The notes beneath the pieces were generated by a model. It did no database searches, was not told the DNA's origin, and saw only the letters and a program-made list of their open reading frames with translations. From Bog-793 sp963803025 (GTDB taxonomy: Bacteria > Actinomycetota > Acidimicrobiia > Acidimicrobiales > Bog-793): a stretch of 64,000 bases of DNA. A program made the translations under genes and the position numbers. The stretch is taken from the NCBI GenBank assembly GCA_963803025.1, contig CAWDKZ010000011.1, positions 100,960 through 164,959 on the forward strand, given 5' to 3'. Of the stretch, positions 7,770 to 16,657 are shown piece after piece (the first letter of the stretch is position 1; each line of letters opens with the position of its first letter).

Positions 7770-9719
7770 CCCGACTTCAGCGGGTGAACGGCCTTTTGAG
7801 GTCTTCGCCGGTGCTTCGCACCTCGTTGACCTGCGCGTTCTTTCGGCGTTTCCCCGATCGGGCGAGCCGTTGTAGTGGCAAATCAATGCTTGAAATGAAA
7901 ACTACAAGCGGGTAATCTGCTGCTTGTGTACGTGAAGTCGACGACGGTCCGTGCAGGCAAGAAGAGCTACCGCTACTTGACCCTCGTCGAGTCCTTTCGC
8001 GATGGGCCCCGCGTCCGCCAACGCGTCGTCGCTCGTCTCGGCGAGGAGTCCGAGCTCATCGCCTCGGGCGAGCTCGACCGCATCGTCGACGCGCTCTCGA
8101 ACCGTCTCGGGCGAATCGGTGCTTCACCATTGAGCGCCGAGTCCGCACCCGCCTTCGGTGGTGTTGCCGCGGTCTCGGTGTACTTCTCCCGACTGCAGCT
8201 CGACGAGCTGTTCAAAGCCGCCGGTGAGAAGCGTCGGGCACGGCTCGTTCCCGACGCGGTCTTGGCGATGGTCGCGAACCGGCTCGTCCTTCCCTCCTCG
8301 AAGCGCCGGACGATCACCGACTGGCTCGGGCATGACGTCGCGTTGCCCGACGGTGTTGGTTCTCCCTCGCTCGACCAGTGCTACCGCGCCCTCGACGTCA
8401 TCGCCGAGCAAAAGGAAGAGATCGAGACCCACTGCTACGAACGACTCACCGATCTCACCAACTTGGACCTCCGTCTTTGCTGTTACGACTTGACCTCGAG
8501 CTATCTAGAGGGCGACCCCCGGCTATCGGCGCGCTTTTCGTCGAAGGCCTTCGGCTACTCCCGCGACCACCGCGGGGACCGCCCCCAGGTCGTAATCGGA
8601 CTCCTCGTCACCGGCGACGGGATCCCCATCGCGCACCACGTCTTTCCCGGCAACACCGCCGACGCACAGACGCTCACCGGCGTGATGGACGACCTCCAGT
8701 CGCGCTTTGGAGTCGGGAGGATCGCCCTTGTCTGTGACCGCGGGCTCATCAACGAGGAGAACCTCGCTTCGGTCGTGGCGCACGGCTTCGACCACGTGAT
8801 GGCGACCCGGCTCCATCGCGACCCCGATGTCGCGGCAGTGCTCGAAGCTGCCACAAGAGACGGGATCACCTGGACCGAGATGACAAGGCCCACGGTCAAG
8901 GTCACCGAGGTCGTCCATGAGGGCCGGCGCTACGTCGTCGTCTGTTCGCCCGAGCGCAAGATCCGCGACGACCACCGGCGCGAGGAGCTGCTGGGGCGTG
9001 TAGAAGAAGGCCTCATCGCCCTCGCCAGCCGGGTTGCCGAGGGTCGTCTCAAGGACCCCGCAAAGATCGGCGCGGCGGCAGAGCGGATCTTGTCGAGCTC
9101 GGGCGTCGCCCGGTGCTTTTCGACGAAGATCTCGAACGGCGTCTTCACCTGGAGCTTCAACCAGACGCAGCTGCGTTATGAAGAAGAGCTCCTCGCCGGT
9201 CGCTACGTGCTGTTGACCTCACTGTCAAAAAAGGACGCGTCGAGTGTCGACGTCGTGCGCCACTACCGCTCCCTCGAGCGCGTCGAGCGGCGCTTTCGGG
9301 TGCTGAAGGACTTTCTCGGGCTGCGGCCGATCTTCCATTTCACCGAGAAGCGCGTCCGCGGTCACATCGCGCTCTGCGTCCTCGCGGCGGTGATCGAAAC
9401 GGTGATGGCTCGTGACCTCGAGGCTCACCGTGTCATGGACCCCGATCTACCCGATCAGGTCCTCTCGCCCCGGCGGGCGCTTCGCGAGCTCGGCCGCATT
9501 CGCGCCGTCAACCTCGTCGGCACCGACAAGGTCGCGCGTCAGGTGATCACCCGGCCGAGCCCCTTCCAAGCACAGATCCTCGGCGCCTTCGGCGTCGACA
9601 CCTCGACCTGGCGCTCAAAGCTCACCTGTTGAAACGAGCTTCCAGGGCGATGTAGGGACAAAACGGGTGAAGCGCGACCATGTGACCTGCGACTTCATCG
9701 TGCACCCGCTGAAGTCGGG
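7770..9719 (+). mobile_element. Intact IS1634-family insertion sequence, copy 1
   Basis: The element is bounded by perfect 17-bp terminal inverted repeats, CCCGACTTCAGCGGGTG at the left and its complement at the right end (9703-9719). It is flanked by a 5-bp target duplication, ACAGA (7765-7769 and 9720-9724). It is about 1950 bp long and carries one transposase gene. The same element, in opposite orientation, lies at 54401-56350 with a different duplication (TCAGA), so both are separate, recent insertions. Confidence 0.92.
7926..9632 (+). CDS. IS1634-family transposase (copy 1)
   Basis: This 568-residue DDE transposase of the IS4 superfamily, IS1634 type, starts at GTG 7926. The acidic triad is visible: YDLTSSYLEG (first Asp), LVCDRGLINEENL (second Asp), and the YREK-type signature YRSLERVERRFRVLK (Glu). 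An insertion-domain region separates the second Asp and the Glu, as in this superfamily. Its length is normal for the family and the protein reads the same as the copy at 54488-56194, so both are probably functional. It is the only gene in the element. Confidence 0.95.
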   Translation: MYVKSTTVRAGKKSYRYLTLVESFRDGPRVRQRVVARLGEESELIASGELDRIVDALSNRLGRIGASPLSAESAPAFGGVAAVSVYFSRLQLDELFKAAGEKRRARLVPDAVLAMVANRLVLPSSKRRTITDWLGHDVALPDGVGSPSLDQCYRALDVIAEQKEEIETHCYERLTDLTNLDLRLCCYDLTSSYLEGDPRLSARFSSKAFGYSRDHRGDRPQVVIGLLVTGDGIPIAHHVFPGNTADAQTLTGVMDDLQSRFGVGRIALVCDRGLINEENLASVVAHGFDHVMATRLHRDPDVAAVLEAATRDGITWTEMTRPTVKVTEVVHEGRRYVVVCSPERKIRDDHRREELLGRVEEGLIALASRVAEGRLKDPAKIGAAAERILSSSGVARCFSTKISNGVFTWSFNQTQLRYEEELLAGRYVLLTSLSKKDASSVDVVRHYRSLERVERRFRVLKDFLGLRPIFHFTEKRVRGHIALCVLAAVIETVMARDLEAHRVMDPDLPDQVLSPRRALRELGRIRAVNLVGTDKVARQVITRPSPFQAQILGAFGVDTSTWRSKLTC

Positions 9720-9799
9720 ACAGAGGGGCCTGTCTTCTCAACATGAACCGGTCAACGGAGTCCGCGCATCGCGAAACGAGCATCGGGCAGACTTGGCCT

Positions 9800-10405
9800 A
9801 TGCCAGGCGACGAGGAGCAGCGGGAGCAGCTAACGGATGCGCCGGTCATCCGGAGCTTCGGGTGGGAGGACATGTTCGTGCCTCCCGACGAGGACCCGCG
9901 CAGTCAAGCTCCGTCGGTCGGCGAGCGTGCCACCCTGGTCAACTACCTGCGCGCCTACCGCCAGACGCTCGAGCTCAAGTGCGCAGGCCTCGATGCGAAG
10001 GCCCTCGCGTGTCGTTCGGTTCCGCCGTCCGATCTGTCGTTGCTCGGCCTGGTCCGCCACCTCGCAGACGTCGAACGGTATTGGTTCCGCCAGGTGCTCG
10101 CAGGCGAGGATGTTGCGGCCATCTTTCGCACCGATGACGACCGGGACGCGACGTTTAGCGGTGCGCTGCCTGAGCGCGCCGTGGTTGCCGAGGCTTGGGC
10201 GGCGTGGCGCGATGAAATGGCGTTCGCCGAGCGGTTCGTCGATGAGGCGCCCGACCTGGAAGTCACTGGCACCCTCGGGCGCGGCGGGCAAGACGGGAGT
10301 GTCTCGCTTCGCGAAGTGCTCGTCCACATGATCGAGGAGTATGCACGCCACTGCGGCCACGCCGACTTCCTTCGCGAAAGGATCGACGGCAGGATCGGCC
10401 AGTAG
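9800..10405 (+). CDS. DinB-fold protein of the DUF664 type (mycothiol-transferase-like)
   Basis: The protein shows the four-helix DinB/YfiT pattern: LRAYRQTLELKCAGLD, then LVRHLADVERYWF, and a C-terminal HMIEEYARHCGHADFLRERIDG. The histidines (RHLADVE and EYARHCGHAD) form the usual metal site. In actinobacteria such proteins act as thiol (mycothiol) S-transferases of mostly unknown substrate. ATG 9800 gives 201 residues; an in-frame ATG at 9743 also exists, only 18 bp after the insertion-sequence target duplication. The IS1634 element inserted just upstream has probably replaced the native promoter. Confidence 0.82.
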   Translation: MPGDEEQREQLTDAPVIRSFGWEDMFVPPDEDPRSQAPSVGERATLVNYLRAYRQTLELKCAGLDAKALACRSVPPSDLSLLGLVRHLADVERYWFRQVLAGEDVAAIFRTDDDRDATFSGALPERAVVAEAWAAWRDEMAFAERFVDEAPDLEVTGTLGRGGQDGSVSLREVLVHMIEEYARHCGHADFLRERIDGRIGQ

Positions 10406-10674
10406 CGCACGTACTCCTCGGACGGGATGAGCATCTTCAGGCGCGGACGTCCCCAACTTTCGACTGGCGATTGCGTCCGTGGGCGCAAGGCCGGCGTCGG
10501 CGGTCCTGCGATCTGGTCGATGGCATGACAAATTGCGGTCCCGACCATGGCACATGTTGGTCACCTTCATCAGCTCATTTGTGTCTGAATCAACCTCATG
10601 TCACCCGACCACGTCTAGCGTCTGTCGATTGCACGCGTAGTCGAAGGAACGTGAACTCCTTTAGGAGGTCCGCG

Positions 10675-12180
10675 ATGAGGAACCTCTCTCACCAGCACCC
10701 GTGGCGCCAGGCCGGTGTCATTTCGTTAAGTGTCTTCCTCGGCTGCTCATTGCTCTCCGTTGTGGCGGGCGCGTCCTCGGGTCTTGCAGACTCTCCCCTC
10801 GCGAGCGCGGCGAGCCAACTGGACGGGACCTGGACGGCGACGTTTACCGTCTACTCCTCGACCATCCCAATCGCTCAGCCTGGGCAGCAATTGACCGGCC
10901 TCACCTTCACCGTCGAAGGGTCGCAGATCAGTGGGGACATCAGCGGAACGATCGATCTGAAAACTCAGACCCTTCCTACACTCTCTGGGCAGCTTTACGT
11001 CGCCCAAGTCACGTCGAGCGCAATCGGTCAAGGCGTCTCCTGCCAAGGTGAGATCTACTTCACTTCTCAAGGGTCCTCTTATGTTGGCGCCGAATACGAA
11101 GACAGCATTAAATGCAATGGGGGCCAAATCACAGGTTCGATCGACGGCTATCGGGTGTCGGGCTCGTCGACGGGAACCTCGTCGACGACGACCACCACGC
11201 CGACACCGACCTGCGGCGTTCCGACTGCTCCCTTCCCGGCAACAGGAGTCTTCGTCACGGTAACGGTCACCAACCACACCGGTGAGCCGGTCATCGTCTA
11301 CGACACTGCGCCAGCCGGTGGTGCGGACCGACGTTCGTCGCTGAGCAACGGCCAGTCCTTCGGCTACGACGAGGAGACTGGTGACTATCTCTTCGTCACG
11401 TCCCAGTCCAGCGGCAAGTGCGTGGGCCACTGGCAGATCGAGGCCGGAGGGTCGATCACGCTCCCGAACAAGGGCAGCCCCACCCTAAGCACGACGACAC
11501 CGGACTCTGCAACGACGACCACCATCGCCGAAACTCCATGCCTCGAGACGGCGACCTGTGTGATTCCACTCCTAAGAGCCCCGACCGTTTCGCACGGTGT
11601 CGCCACCCTCGTCAATGCCAAGACGGGCGTGAGCGAATCACTCGCCGACGTTCGATCGCTTGTGCCCTACGACTCGGTACACACGAAGAGCGGTGTCGCC
11701 CGCCTGGCGGTGGAAGCGGGGGCGGTGACCGCCGGTGCGTCGGTCGCGCTCGTGATTGGTGCGGGATCGGTCTGGGCGCTTCCTGCGCTCCCAATCGTGG
11801 TGCTGTCCGGCACCGTGTTTCAGTTCACTTCCCTGCAGACTCTTGGCGACGTCCTGTATGACGTCACCGGACGCTCTCTCCAGCCAGAGGTGCGGACGTC
11901 AGAGATGATCACCCGGGTCAACTACGCCGCCTGTGGCAAGTGCGTTTCCGCCGGACCGATTCCACACGCGGAAACGAATCCGAACGCGAGCTTCAGCGTC
12001 GAGATCACTCAGACCTACTCACGGGTCCGCGTCTACGCGGGAGCGGTCACGATACAGAATCTGCGTGGAGCGATGAAGACCGTGACCGTTCAAGCCGGCT
12101 TCCAAAGCATCGTAAGACTCGTGGGCCCGCCGACCACCCCAGGCAAATTTGCAATGCCGAAAATTCCATTCTGGCAATGA
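10675..12180 (+). CDS. Secreted FecR-like protein with Thr-rich linkers
   Basis: A strong ribosome site (AGGAGG) precedes ATG 10675. The 501-residue protein begins with a signal peptide (VISLSVFLGCSLLSVVAGASS). It continues with a beta-rich region and two Thr/Ser-rich linkers (around residues 165-180 and 265-285). The last 150 residues contain RSLVPYDSVHTKSGVARLAV and RVYAGAVTIQNLRG ... KTVTVQAGFQSIV, which match the FecR pattern (a threshold-like beta domain, usually periplasmic or extracellular). It may bind a ligand or polymer outside the cell; the function is unknown. The TGA stop is formed by the first bases of an IS3-type end, so the native C-terminus may be lost. Confidence 0.7.
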   Translation: MRNLSHQHPWRQAGVISLSVFLGCSLLSVVAGASSGLADSPLASAASQLDGTWTATFTVYSSTIPIAQPGQQLTGLTFTVEGSQISGDISGTIDLKTQTLPTLSGQLYVAQVTSSAIGQGVSCQGEIYFTSQGSSYVGAEYEDSIKCNGGQITGSIDGYRVSGSSTGTSSTTTTTPTPTCGVPTAPFPATGVFVTVTVTNHTGEPVIVYDTAPAGGADRRSSLSNGQSFGYDEETGDYLFVTSQSSGKCVGHWQIEAGGSITLPNKGSPTLSTTTPDSATTTTIAETPCLETATCVIPLLRAPTVSHGVATLVNAKTGVSESLADVRSLVPYDSVHTKSGVARLAVEAGAVTAGASVALVIGAGSVWALPALPIVVLSGTVFQFTSLQTLGDVLYDVTGRSLQPEVRTSEMITRVNYAACGKCVSAGPIPHAETNPNASFSVEITQTYSRVRVYAGAVTIQNLRGAMKTVTVQAGFQSIVRLVGPPTTPGKFAMPKIPFWQ

Positions 12181-12342
12181 ACCGCCCTTCTGGGTTTGAT
12201 GGAGACCCTGAGCTGCCCCAGAGTTCTTTACCCCGCTGGCTGCTGAGCTCAGGCGGTCCTCTGGTTCAGCGACATCTCGAACTCGACCGGTGAGACGTAG
12301 TCGAGTGCCGAGTGGAGACGTTCGTCGTTCCACCATCCGAGC
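12178..12342 (-). mobile_element. Remnant of an IS3-family element (3' end of orfB)
   Basis: The sequence starts with an end similar to the right inverted repeat of the intact IS3 element at 56374-57668 (TGAACCGCCC ... GGGTTTGATGGAGACC). Reading the minus strand from about 12342 gives WWNDERLHSALDYVSPVEFE and then MSLNQRTA-stop. This is the conserved C-terminus of an IS3 orfB integrase (compare WWNDERLHS in the intact copy). Everything upstream of that motif is gone. The remnant abuts the LexA box of the next operon on one side and the FecR-like gene on the other. Confidence 0.82.
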
Positions 12343-12350
12343 CTTGGCTA

Positions 12351-12366
12351 TCGAACATATGTTCGC
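12351..12366. promoter_or_regulatory. LexA (SOS) box upstream of imuA'
   Basis: TCGAACATATGTTCGC matches the actinobacterial LexA consensus TCGAAC-N4-GTTCGA at 15 of 16 positions. It ends 12 nt before the ATG of imuA', so LexA binding would block transcription until DNA damage, and the transcript probably has a very short leader. Confidence 0.88.
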
Positions 12367-12378
12367 TAACGTTCGGGG

Positions 12379-13164
12379 ATGGCCGTGGCACTTCCCGTCC
12401 CCGAGCGATCCGAGCCTGCCCGGGGGATGCCGGGTGCTGGTCAGCGGGTCCGTCCGGCGGTTCCCGGCCTGATCGCGCAACGGATCCGGCCGCTCGTCCT
12501 GGCACGCGACGAGCTTTTGCCGGTCGCACCAGGATTCGCCGAACTCCTCGGCACGCCCGGCCTCCGACGGGGGAGCACCCTCGTTATCGCGGCCGACGGC
12601 GCCCGGGGGACGACATCGGTTGCGTTCGGTCTTATTGCCGAGGCGAGCTCGCTGGGCGCGTGGTGTGCGGCCGTCGGGCTGGAGGACTTGGGACTTGTCG
12701 CCACGAACGAACTCGGCGTCGCGCTTGATCGTCTCGTCCTCGTGCCCCGACCCGCAAGACGTTTCACGACCGTTGTCGCGGCGTTGCTCGACGGGTGCGA
12801 CATCGTGCTCGCCGCCGCGCCCGAGCTGACCCCGGCCGACCGATGTCGGTTGGGTGTCCGGGCCCGAGAGCGCCGCGCGGTACTCGTCGTCCTCGCCGGT
12901 TCGCAGGCGGCCTCCGCGGTGGTCAGTCGACCTTGGCCGGACGGGGTCGACGTCCGCCTCTCGGTGACGGGGGGCTCGTTCACGGGGTTGGGGGTCGGCA
13001 GCGGCAGGATGTGCTCGCACCGGGTCGACGTCGTCGCGACCCGGCGTGCCGCGTCTCCGCGCGAGAAGCGCGCGAGTCTTTGGTTCCCGTCGCTGCCCGG
13101 GGACATCCCGTTCACGCCCCGGGTTGCCACGGAGGTTGCGGCGGGCTCGGCGGGCACGCGATGA
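12379..13164 (+). CDS. imuA': ImuA'-like mutasome protein (RecA-fold)
   Basis: This is the first gene of the damage-inducible translesion cassette. The 261-residue protein has the RecA-like core seen in actinobacterial ImuA': LRRGSTLVIAADGARGTTSV, then LIAEASSLGAWCAAVGLEDLGLVA and ELGVALDRLVLVP. The Walker A loop is altered (ADGARGTTS, without the GK pair), as expected for a non-ATPase adaptor. In mycobacteria ImuA' and ImuB bridge DnaE2 to the sliding clamp. It is preceded by a LexA box and overlaps imuB by 4 nt (ATGA). Family assignment rests on pattern plus context. Confidence 0.82.
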   Translation: MAVALPVPERSEPARGMPGAGQRVRPAVPGLIAQRIRPLVLARDELLPVAPGFAELLGTPGLRRGSTLVIAADGARGTTSVAFGLIAEASSLGAWCAAVGLEDLGLVATNELGVALDRLVLVPRPARRFTTVVAALLDGCDIVLAAAPELTPADRCRLGVRARERRAVLVVLAGSQAASAVVSRPWPDGVDVRLSVTGGSFTGLGVGSGRMCSHRVDVVATRRAASPREKRASLWFPSLPGDIPFTPRVATEVAAGSAGTR

Positions 13165-14774
13165 GAGGTCCCATCCCTGAGCGGACGCTCGTTTTGTGGT
13201 GCCCCGACTGGCCGGTGAGCGCCGCTGGGCACCGATCCGAAGAGGCGGTCGCTGTCGTCGAAGCCGGCAAGGTGATCGCCGCGTCGGCAGCTGCCCGGCG
13301 GTCGGGCGTCCACCCTTTTCAGCGCCGACGTCAAGCGGAGTCGTGCTGTTCTGGGCTCGCGATCGTCTCGCGCGATCCCGGGGCTGAGGTCCGGGCCTTC
13401 GAGTCGGTCGTCGTAGCCCTGGAACGCTTCGGGGCGCTTGTTGCCGTCCGCCGTCCCGGGTGGGCCGCCCTCGCGACCCGCGGGCCGGCCCGGTACTTCG
13501 GAGGCGAGGAGTCCTTCGCCGTCGACGTGGCAGAGACAGTCGCGGCGCTCGGCGATCGCCTCGGGCTCGGCGGCGTGCCACAACCCGCTGACAAGCGTGC
13601 GCCCCTCGTTGGCGACTGGTGGCGGGTCGGGGTCGCCGATGGACCGTTCGCGGCGACGATGGCCGCACAACAAGGCTGCGTTGTTCCCCGGGGCGGAGCC
13701 CGGGTGTTTCTCGCGCCGTTCGACATCGAGCACATCGGGAGTGCCGAACTTTCCGATCTCCTCCGGCGTCTCGGGATCACGACCCTCGGTGGCTTCGCCG
13801 CGCTCGAGGAGGTCGACGTCCTCGCCCGCTTCGGCCCCGAGGGGACGCGGCTCCACCATCTCGCGCGAGGACTTGACGGACGTTCCCTCGACGTGCGCCC
13901 GCGTCCGCGCGATCTCGCCGTCGAGACACTTCTCGAGCCTCCCGCCGTCAACGTCGACACGGCGGCCTTCGTCGCCAAGAGCCTCGCCGAGAAACTCTGC
14001 AAGCGGCTCTCGGGCGAAGGGCTCGTCTGCAGCTTCTTGGGAATCGAGGTCGAGACGTCGACGGGGAGCCGGCTCGAGCGCCGCTGGGCGCACGAAGGGG
14101 CGTGGACTCCGGCGTTCGTCGCGGAGCGGCTCCGCTGGCAGCTCGAGGCGTGGCTTGCCGGCCCCGACCTTTTCGGGAGCGCGGACGAGACGAGCGAGCA
14201 GGTGGGAATCGCGCGCGTCCGACTCGTGCCGACCGACGTCGTGGCCGACACCGGCCGCCAACTCGAGCTGTGGGGACGTCCGCGCACCGACGGCGAACGG
14301 GTCGCCCGGGTGTTCGCCCGGGTCCAGGGACTGCTCGGGCCCGAGGCGGTCGTCCGGCCCCTGCTCGTCGGCGGCCGGGGACCGGCCGAGCGGGTCCGTT
14401 TCGTCCCGTTCGGCGATCCCATCCCCGCGCGCCCCGTCGACGCCGCGCTGCCATGGCCCGGGCAACTGCCCTGTCCGAATCCGATCGTGGTGCCCCAAGA
14501 GCCGTATCCCGCGGAAGTGCTCGACGGTGACGGTCGCCACGTCGGCGTGGACGGGCGTGGCACGCCGAGCGGGGTGCCGGCGAGCGTCGTCGTCGGGGGG
14601 CGACCGCCGTCGTCGGTTGTCGCGTGGGCCGGTCCCTGGCCGATCGACGAGCAGTGGTGGGACACGGCCACACATCGGCGGCGCGCCTGGATCCAAGTCG
14701 TCACGGCGGACGGGGACGCGCACCTGCTCGCTGTCGATCGGGGTCGCTGGATCGTCGAGGGGAGTTACGACTGA
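13161..14774 (+). CDS. imuB: ImuB, inactive Y-family polymerase-like mutasome adaptor
   Basis: This 537-residue protein is related to DinB polymerases. The N-terminal palm should carry DxD and SxDE acidic residues, but here reads LVLWCPDWPVSAA and AVRRPGWAAL, so the catalytic acids are missing, as in known ImuB. The helix-hairpin-helix and little-finger regions are present (LSDLLRRLGITTLGGFAALEEVDVLARFGPEG; residues of about 195-330). The C-terminal 200 residues form the ImuB-specific tail. ATG 13161 overlaps the imuA' stop. ImuB is expected to recruit DnaE2 and the beta clamp at lesions. Confidence 0.9.
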   Translation: MRGPIPERTLVLWCPDWPVSAAGHRSEEAVAVVEAGKVIAASAAARRSGVHPFQRRRQAESCCSGLAIVSRDPGAEVRAFESVVVALERFGALVAVRRPGWAALATRGPARYFGGEESFAVDVAETVAALGDRLGLGGVPQPADKRAPLVGDWWRVGVADGPFAATMAAQQGCVVPRGGARVFLAPFDIEHIGSAELSDLLRRLGITTLGGFAALEEVDVLARFGPEGTRLHHLARGLDGRSLDVRPRPRDLAVETLLEPPAVNVDTAAFVAKSLAEKLCKRLSGEGLVCSFLGIEVETSTGSRLERRWAHEGAWTPAFVAERLRWQLEAWLAGPDLFGSADETSEQVGIARVRLVPTDVVADTGRQLELWGRPRTDGERVARVFARVQGLLGPEAVVRPLLVGGRGPAERVRFVPFGDPIPARPVDAALPWPGQLPCPNPIVVPQEPYPAEVLDGDGRHVGVDGRGTPSGVPASVVVGGRPPSSVVAWAGPWPIDEQWWDTATHRRRAWIQVVTADGDAHLLAVDRGRWIVEGSYD

Positions 14775-14840
14775 CCGGCAGGTCGCACGCCCGTTACCGA
14801 GCGACGAGAATCACTTCAACACACGCGGCAGGAAGGCCCG

Positions 14841-16418
14841 ATGGGAAAAGGACCGATCGAGGACCCGCATCCTCAATCCGCACAGCTCGCCCACGCCGAC
14901 CTCGCGACGCTCCAACAGGCGCTCGACGCCGGCGAGACGACGAGCACCGAGCTGACCGAGACGCTGCTGGCACGGATCGCCGCGATCGACACCGCCGGGC
15001 CGCGGCTCCGCGCGGTTCTCGCCGTGGACGCGCAAGCCGTCGGGACCGCGCGGGACCGCGACGCCGAGCGCGCCTCGGGCGCCGTCCGCGGGCCGTTGCA
15101 CGGCATCCCGGTCCTTATCAAGGACAACCTCGACACGGCGGGACTCGCCTCGACCGCGGGTTCGCTGGCACTCGCGTCTGCACCGCCGGACCGTGACGCC
15201 ACGGTCGTGCGCGCGCTGCGTGACGCCGGTGTCGTCATCCTCGGCAAGACCAACCTCTCGGAGTGGGCGAACTTCCGGTCGGCGCATTCCTCCTCGGGGT
15301 GGAGCGCCGTCGGTGGCCAGACGCGCAATCCCTTCGCGCTCGACCGGAGCCCGAGCGGCTCGTCGTCGGGATCGGGCGCCGCCGTCGCCGCGGGTCTCGC
15401 ACCGCTCGCGATCGGCACCGAGACCGACGGCTCGATCCTCAGCCCGGCGTCGGTCACCGGGCTCGTCGGCATGAAGCCGACCGTCGGTCTCGTGAGCCGC
15501 ACGGGAGTCGTGCCGATCGCCGCGAGCCAGGACACGCCGGGGCCGTTGGCGCGCTCGGTGCTCGATGCGGCGACGCTTCTTGGCGCGCTGGTCGGCGCTG
15601 ATCCCGCCGATCCGGCGTGCGCCCGTCGGCCGGCGGACCTGCCCGACGACTACCGCCCGTGCTGCCGACCCGACGGTCTGGCCGGTGCGAGGATCGGAGT
15701 GCCGCGGGTGGCCGCGAGCGAACGGCCACGGTTCCGTTTCTCCGGCTACCACGAGGCGTCGGATGCGTTGTTCGTCGAGGCGGTCGCGGCGATGCGCGAC
15801 GCCGGTGCGACGGTCGTCGATGCCGTCGAGATCCCTGGCGCCGAGCAGGCGCCGGTCGCCGAGGACGAGCTCGTCGTGCTGTGCTACGAGTTCCACGACG
15901 GCGTCGACCGCTATCTCGCGGCCCGCGCCGACGCCGTGGGCGCCGGACCCCGTTCGCTCGCCGAGGTGATCGCCTACAACACCGCCCACGCCGACGCGGA
16001 GCTGGCGTTTCTTGGCCAGGAGCTTCTCGAGCGCGCACAAGCGACGGGAGGGCTCGACGACGAGGCGTACCGCGTCGCCCGGGCGCGCTGCGCGGAGTGC
16101 TCGACGACCGCGGGGATCGACTTCGCGCTCGCCGGGGGTGGCCTCGACGCGCTCGCGGTGCTCACGACGTCCCCGGCGTGGTGCATCGACCACGTGAACG
16201 GTGACGCGTTCCTCGGTGCGGGCTACAGCATCGCCGCGGTGGCGGGCTACCCGTCGATCACGGTCCCGATCGGCACGGTGCACGGACTCCCGGTCGGGCT
16301 GGCGTTCCTCGGCCGGGCGTGGAGCGAGGCCGTGCTGTTGCGGCTCGCCGCCGGACTCGAGGCGGCGCTCGGGCTCGCCCTGCATCCGAGCTACCGGCCG
16401 GTGAGCACCCTCGCCTAA
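14841..16418 (+). CDS. Amidase-signature-family hydrolase
   Basis: This 525-residue enzyme has the full amidase signature. The Ser-cisSer-Lys triad can be placed at Lys94 (PVLIKDN), Ser174 (SPSGSSSGSG) and Ser198 (GTETDGSILSPA), with spacing as in characterised peptide amidases. It should hydrolyse a carboxamide or act like a GatA paralogue; no GatB or GatC is nearby, so a stand-alone amidase is more likely. An AGGAAGG-type ribosome site lies just before ATG 14841. The gene sits 66 bp after imuB and before the dnaE2 promoter, so it may be co-transcribed with the SOS operon, which is unusual company for an amidase. Confidence 0.9.
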   Translation: MGKGPIEDPHPQSAQLAHADLATLQQALDAGETTSTELTETLLARIAAIDTAGPRLRAVLAVDAQAVGTARDRDAERASGAVRGPLHGIPVLIKDNLDTAGLASTAGSLALASAPPDRDATVVRALRDAGVVILGKTNLSEWANFRSAHSSSGWSAVGGQTRNPFALDRSPSGSSSGSGAAVAAGLAPLAIGTETDGSILSPASVTGLVGMKPTVGLVSRTGVVPIAASQDTPGPLARSVLDAATLLGALVGADPADPACARRPADLPDDYRPCCRPDGLAGARIGVPRVAASERPRFRFSGYHEASDALFVEAVAAMRDAGATVVDAVEIPGAEQAPVAEDELVVLCYEFHDGVDRYLAARADAVGAGPRSLAEVIAYNTAHADAELAFLGQELLERAQATGGLDDEAYRVARARCAECSTTAGIDFALAGGGLDALAVLTTSPAWCIDHVNGDAFLGAGYSIAAVAGYPSITVPIGTVHGLPVGLAFLGRAWSEAVLLRLAAGLEAALGLALHPSYRPVSTLA

Positions 16419-16470
16419 GGGCGCCAGCCAGCCATGGAAGAGATCGGGGCAGGTGGAGGCCTCTAGCAAA

Positions 16471-16486
16471 TCGAACATATGTTCGA
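16471..16486. promoter_or_regulatory. LexA (SOS) box upstream of dnaE2
   Basis: TCGAACATATGTTCGA is a perfect match to the actinobacterial LexA consensus and a perfect palindrome. Its centre is the same ATAT as in the box at 12351-12366. It gives dnaE2 its own damage-inducible promoter independent of imuA'-imuB. Confidence 0.92.
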
Positions 16487-16657
16487 TATCGTCATCCGAT
16501 CAGTTCGTTCAACCCGATCGTTCCCTGGTCCGAGCTCGAGCGTCGCCTCTCGGGACGGCATGACGGGCACACGCCGCCGCGCGCCGCCGTCGCGGGGCGC
16601 GGCGGGAGTCACAGAGCCCGTCCTGCACCGGCGGGCCTCGAGCCCTCCCGCGGCGCA

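Noticed and set aside
12441..14723. 760-codon minus-strand frame
   Set aside because: It lies antisense to imuA'/imuB, its translation is low-complexity and Arg/Pro-rich, and it has no domains. It is a shadow frame caused by high GC.
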